From contig DQVG01000105.1 of assembly GCA_015661865.1 (NCBI GenBank), forward strand, positions 1-5,074: a stretch of DNA of 5,074 bases, given 5' to 3'. Made by a program: the position numbers and the translations under genes. Position 1 is the first letter of the stretch; each line of letters starts with the position of its first letter. A model generated the notes under the pieces. That model did not search any database. It was not told the DNA's origin and saw only the letters and a program-made list of their open reading frames with translations. This DNA comes from Desulfurobacteriaceae bacterium (GTDB taxonomy: Bacteria > Aquificota > Aquificia > Desulfurobacteriales > DQVG01). Positions 4,568 to 5,074 of the stretch are shown in pieces.

Positions 4568-5074
4568 TTAGATTGGAGGATTTAGATTTAAGCTTAGTTG
4601 CCTTTCCAAATAATAAGAGACATTTAAAATTGTACTTTCATCAAATGGACGACCGATAAATTGGATTCCTAAAGGTAACATTTCCTTAGAAAATCCACTT
4701 GGAATGGATATAGCCGGAAGACCGGATAAATTAGCTGGAATAGTAAATACATCTGATAAATACATTTTTATAGGATCATCTAATTTTTCTCCTAATTTAA
4801 AAGCTGGAGTGGGGGAAGTAGGTAAAGCTATTAAATCAACTTTATTAAATGCATTTTTAAAGTCTTCAAAAATTAATCTTCTTACCTTTTGAGCTTTTAA
4901 ATAATAGGCATCATAATATCCTGCAGATAAAACATAAGTTCCAATTAAGCATCTTCTTTTTACTTCTTTTCCAAAACCTTCTTTTCTTGTTTTCATATAC
5001 ATATCTACTAAATCTTTATAATTTTTTGCTCTATACCCATATCTTACTCCGTCAAATCTAGCAAGGTTTGAGGA
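4568..5074 (-). CDS. gatA: Asp-tRNA(Asn)/Glu-tRNA(Gln) amidotransferase subunit A, C-terminal 168 residues (5' end outside window)
   Basis: GatA is the amidase subunit of GatCAB. It releases ammonia from glutamine, which GatB uses to convert Glu-tRNA(Gln) or Asp-tRNA(Asn) into the amidated form. The frame is open from the window edge, and the visible protein begins [15 protein letters not shown], a typical internal GatA segment, so the ATG inside it (5002) is not the start. Further family blocks are [33 protein letters not shown], then [18 protein letters not shown], then [24 protein letters not shown] and [14 protein letters not shown] near the end. Full-length GatA is about 480 residues, so roughly two thirds is missing, including the catalytic Ser-cisSer-Lys triad. 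The C-terminus is complete and looks normal. The residues visible fit GatA better than a general amidase. An intrinsic terminator follows the stop codon. No gatB or gatC is seen in the window. Confidence 0.95.
   Translation of the reverse strand, partial: SSNLARFDGVRYGYRAKNYKDLVDMYMKTRKEGFGKEVKRRCLIGTYVLSAGYYDAYYLKAQKVRRLIFEDFKNAFNKVDLIALPTSPTPAFKLGEKLDDPIKMYLSDVFTIPANLSGLPAISIPSGFSKEMLPLGIQFIGRPFDESTILNVSYYLERQLSLNLNPPI

Noticed and set aside
4704..4892. Plus-strand 62-codon open frame opposite gatA
   Set aside because: It is antisense to well-conserved GatA sequence and shows no motif or independent evidence of coding.
4568..5002. A short separate gene starting at the ATG at 5002 (minus)
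   Set aside because: The GatA frame continues upstream to the window edge with conserved GatA residues, so this ATG is internal.
1..5074. tRNA, rRNA, CRISPR array, insertion sequence, attachment site or replication origin
   Set aside because: I saw no cloverleaf-like GC-rich segment, regularly spaced repeats, transposase-like protein, terminal inverted repeats or DnaA-box cluster; the intergenic regions are all under 150 bases.

Overview
This is an ordinary-looking chromosomal stretch from a very AT-rich bacterium. The codons (AAA Lys, AGA Arg, TTA/CTT Leu, ATA Ile), the long A and T runs and the Asn/Lys-rich proteins all show this. It encodes a Tat protein exporter, the terminator factor Rho, a DNA polymerase III delta subunit, a FlaG-type flagellar protein and the amidotransferase subunit GatA. 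The organism is therefore a bacterium that exports folded proteins, probably swims, and probably makes Gln-tRNA(Gln) and/or Asn-tRNA(Asn) by transamidation. The combination would suit a low-GC lineage, perhaps thermophilic, such as Thermodesulfobacteriota or Aquificota. That placement is a guess from general style and nothing in the sequence proves it.

Layout from left to right. Positions 1-282 (minus) hold the first 94 residues of a Tyr-rich protein I do not recognise, cut by the window edge. A 94-base divergent intergenic region follows, with a good sigma-70-type promoter for the plus-strand genes. tatA (377-616) and tatC (619-1365) sit 2 bases apart and form a minimal two-gene Tat operon. 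A 130-base leader (1366-1495) precedes rho and contains a G-free pyrimidine-rich tract followed by an inverted repeat. rho (1496-2908) overlaps holA (2901-3860) by 8 bases. holA converges on a flaG-like gene (3863-4426, minus) with only 2 bases between their stop codons. The 141-base gap 4427-4567 holds a sigma-28-like promoter for the flaG-like gene and an intrinsic terminator for gatA, whose last 168 codons occupy 4568-5074 (minus).

TatA and TatC together form the twin-arginine translocase. Rho and HolA are unrelated housekeeping proteins that are probably co-transcribed and translationally coupled. The flaG-like gene looks like an orphan late flagellar gene with its own sigma-28 control.

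I see no mobile element, CRISPR array, RNA gene, defence cassette or evidently new system. The points most worth checking are the sigma-28-like promoter, the loss of a normally conserved intramembrane glutamate in TatC, the structured rho leader, the long C-terminal extension of the FlaG-like protein, and the unknown Tyr-rich protein at the left edge.
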